NCBI RefSeq assembly: GCF_008831285.2
Contig: NC_045140.1
Span: forward strand, 2,767,528-2,831,527
DNA from: Nymphaea colorata
Taxonomy: Eukaryota > Streptophyta > Magnoliopsida > Nymphaeales > Nymphaeaceae
DNA length: 64,000 bases
Reading direction: 5' to 3'
The notes beneath the pieces were generated by a model, which did no database searches, had not been told where the DNA came from, and saw only the letters and a program-made list of their open reading frames with translations. Below are positions 61,265 through 64,000 of the stretch, one piece after another. How positions within the stretch are numbered: position 1 is the first letter of the stretch; every line of letters starts with the position of its first letter. The position numbers and the translations under genes were made by a program.

Positions 61265-64000
61265 AAATAACATGAGAGCTTGCAATTTGCAGTACTGGAA
61301 TTAAATGCTGATAGCCATGACTTTAACAATGACGGGGCTAGAGTCCTAGAGATTTAATTAGCTTTCAACTTTATTGTTCGTTGAGGTAGATCCACATATA
61401 ACTTCTAGGAGTACAGATACTCTTCTATATAATTACAGAAAATTGTTGGATCAATGAGTTGGTGAAGCATTAATTTAGAGAGTATCTACTAGATAACAGG
61501 TAATGTGCAATTCATTGAGATTATGACCTTTCAGGGAATGAAAGAGCTTACATTAATTAAATTATTTTTTGATGAGAGTGAAGGCTGGAGCAAGTGGGTT
61601 GATATGTGATTGTTGGAAGAAAGTGCTAGTGGTGTCTTACCTTCCATAGCAGTGTTGGCTTCATATGTCATGGCAGCTTTAGAGACACCAAAGGAGCAAG
61701 AAGCATCTCATTGGAAGCAATACTCTTTTTGTAATTGAACAAAGTTTTTTTTTTTTTTTCGTGTATTTTTGGTTATGTAATTTGAAGCAAGCATGGGCAG
61801 AAAATTTATGCTTTCTGAAGAAGAGAAAGGCTTTAGAATTGGTTCATTCAACAATGGATTGGCCATCGTCTCAATTTTTATTTCACTTCTTTCATCTTCT
61901 TTGGTTCTGTAATTTGAAGCAAGCATGAGCAGAAAATTTATGCTTTCTGCAGAACAGAAAAGGCTTTAGAATTGGGTCAGCCAACAACGTAGTAACCATC
62001 GTCTCAATTTTTATTTCACTTTTTTCATCTTCCCACCCAATCAGCATGTTGTGCATTAAATTTGATGCTCCGAGAAGTTCATGTGCACAATTTCTTTGTC
62101 ATTGAACATCCCTGTACTCCGCTTTTCTTGAAGTGCAAAAGGCCAAAATATTCCCAGTGCACCGAACTTGTTCATCCCTCAAAACCTAAATTGTATGTTG
62201 TTCAAGATCTTGCAACGAGCCATTACCATCATGAATTTGGCTTGTTTTTTCAGAAACCAGGAACAATGAGGTCTAAAACCCTTGAGACAACCCTCTCCGG
62301 TATAGAGAGAGAGAGAGAGCTCTAAAACCATCGAGGAAGAGGGTTTTAGAACATGCAGAGAGTTTACTCTGAAACCCTATACATGAGTGGGGAGAGAGTA
62401 TCTAACGTCCTAAACCAAGGATAACTTGATCAAATAATGCTAATTGCACTTTACCTTAATAGAGATGCAGCGTGTTTGGTCCAGATCAAATTCAGTTTAT
62501 GCCATATTTAACAGCACTCACTGCTTGTTGGGTCCAGGTTAAGCTTTGATTTTGGGCATGCAACCAATTGTTTTACGTCTACTTAGATTTGAATGCCAAA
62601 ATGGGTACCCACAAGAGTCACAAACTCAAATTCAAATAACAATCAGATCGGAAAATCTTCATAAACATGCCCTACAGGATTGATATAGTACAACTCCTAA
62701 CTTTGTTTATATTGTCAAGGAGACACCTAAGTTTTGCAGCGTAATAGCCTCAAAGGGCAAAGCACAACTAGTCGGGTAGGCAGGCGTGTAGAAGACACGT
62801 CACTTATTCGATTGTCATGGGTGCGATACTGCTATGCTCCTATACCATAAAAGGTGGGATCGTAACATTCATGTTGAAGAGTTTCCCTTACCCTGCACGT
62901 CTTTTTCAGGGAGTAGATTGTTAACCTCCTCCTCATCTAAAGTTTTGCAGCATAATATGAACCATAATTTCTCAATTAACCTACAATAACGCCTACATAC
63001 CTTTAACACAAACACATTGTAAGCCCATCATGTTATACTAATTTTCTCAACTATATCCACTAATGATTTCAAAATTACTTTTTTCTATCAATATCTAAAG
63101 TAATCATGTGATATTTTTTACTAAATGCAGAAAGTTCTCCAATGAAAACTTAAATACATTAATAAAGTAGACATATTTTTCATTATGTTTTTAAGTAAAT
63201 TTTTACTGATTTAACAATTAAAGTTTCAAAAATAATCTTATGAATCTTTTCGGTTAACTATAGAAAAATTTAAGTATTGTTTTTAACAATACGAAAGGTT
63301 ATATATGTGCATTTTCTATTATTATCAATTCTTTATTACATGCTGTTGAAAATTTCCCAGTCACATCTAGCCTTTCTGAGAAAAACAATCTAGCTTGCTT
63401 CGGATACAAAATGGGGAATCAAATTCTACCCGATGCTTGACGTCTCTACTCGTGAATCTGAAAGACCTGCAGGTCCAAAGACCTATGAGGTTTCCCTTGC
63501 CCGGGAGGGAAGAAGGAATGAAAGCACTGTTTGTTGCATTACATTGTTAAGTGAAGTTATCCGTTCCATTGAAGAGGAAATCCATGGAAACCTACACGAG
63601 CTTCTGTCCACCACAAATTTTCAAGAATGCATTTGTTCCAAAATCAGAAAATGAAAGATTTTTTTATCATAATATCTGGCTTGAAACTTTTTTGTTTTTA
63701 GGCATTTTTTCTTGTAAATAATTGATAATAATTTTAGAAGGACTACAGTTAGAAGGCATTCTCCATTTACAGGAGAAATGGGTACTCCAGTTCTGTTTGG
63801 ACAATCTATGTCAACTCCCATATGAGTCTATGACATGTCCTTTAAGAGTGGTGCTTCGGATAAAATATGTAGAAAAAAAGAAATTGTAGGCTTCTTTCCT
63901 ACCAATGAATACTATAATGTTCCTTATAAGGTCGTTTGGTGGTGGCAGGAACACTCTTGTAGGTGTTTCATGGCGATTCATGGAACACTAAAACAAGTGT
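61265..64000. other. Galactosyltransferase 3' region and downstream DNA
   Basis: The 3' UTR begins here; its end was not located. A 132-bp tandem duplication lies at 61768-62031. The rest is anonymous AT-rich DNA. Short frames such as 63433-63654 show no recognisable family. Confidence 0.55.
61768..62031 (+). repeat. 132-bp tandem duplication
   Basis: Unit 1 starts at 61768 (TTTGGTTATGTAATTTGAAG) and unit 2 at 61900 (TTTGGTTCTGTAATTTGAAG). Both run through GCAGAAAATTTATGCTTTCT, GGCTTTAGAATTGG and CATCGTCTCAATTTTTATTT in the same order, with scattered differences. Confidence 0.9.

Overview
The window is nuclear DNA of a flowering plant. It holds three multi-exon genes with GT-AG introns, all on the + strand. 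It also holds Copia retrotransposons, small inverted-repeat elements, and many compound (TC)n(TA)n / (TA)n(GA)n microsatellites. Long repeat-filled introns (up to about 4 kb) and very low coding density fit a moderately large, repeat-rich genome. An early-diverging angiosperm would fit, but I cannot name the species. All intron-exon structures were read by eye from splice motifs, reading-frame continuity and remembered family sequence; no transcript evidence was available.

Layout. (1) 1-5.9 kb: the 3' two thirds of a Copia polyprotein with an open frame, its 3' LTR, a short gag-like start, and an older, heavily broken Copia copy that carries a 280-bp inverted-repeat element. (2) 5992-27478: the last 15 exons of a KLHDC4-type Kelch/DUF4110 gene. 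Its 5' exons lie upstream of the window, so the Copia elements probably sit inside one of its introns. (3) 27.5-44.4 kb: 17 kb of intergenic DNA with no gene I can support, made of MITE-like elements, an AT-rich dispersed repeat, SINE-like fragments and microsatellites. (4) 44735-51562: a complete five-exon type-B response regulator (cytokinin-signalling transcription factor, 607 aa). A tandem TRIM-type retroelement lies in its fourth intron. (5) 54514-61264: a complete eight-exon peptidyl serine alpha-galactosyltransferase (SERGT1 type, 804 aa). Its two homologous halves share intron positions. (6) 61.3-64 kb: downstream DNA with a 132-bp tandem duplication and nothing else I recognise.

The three genes are unrelated in function (a Kelch protein of unknown role, cytokinin-responsive transcription, and extensin/AGP O-glycosylation in the secretory pathway) and show no sign of acting together. 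I found no convincing new gene system. The most interesting signals are in the repeats and gene architecture: a terminal hairpin with a compensatory base-pair change in two copies of one element, a three-copy MITE family with shared termini, a tandem TRIM, a duplicated splice acceptor, a 47-bp minisatellite in a retrotransposon promoter, and the preserved intron pattern of the duplicated glycosyltransferase.
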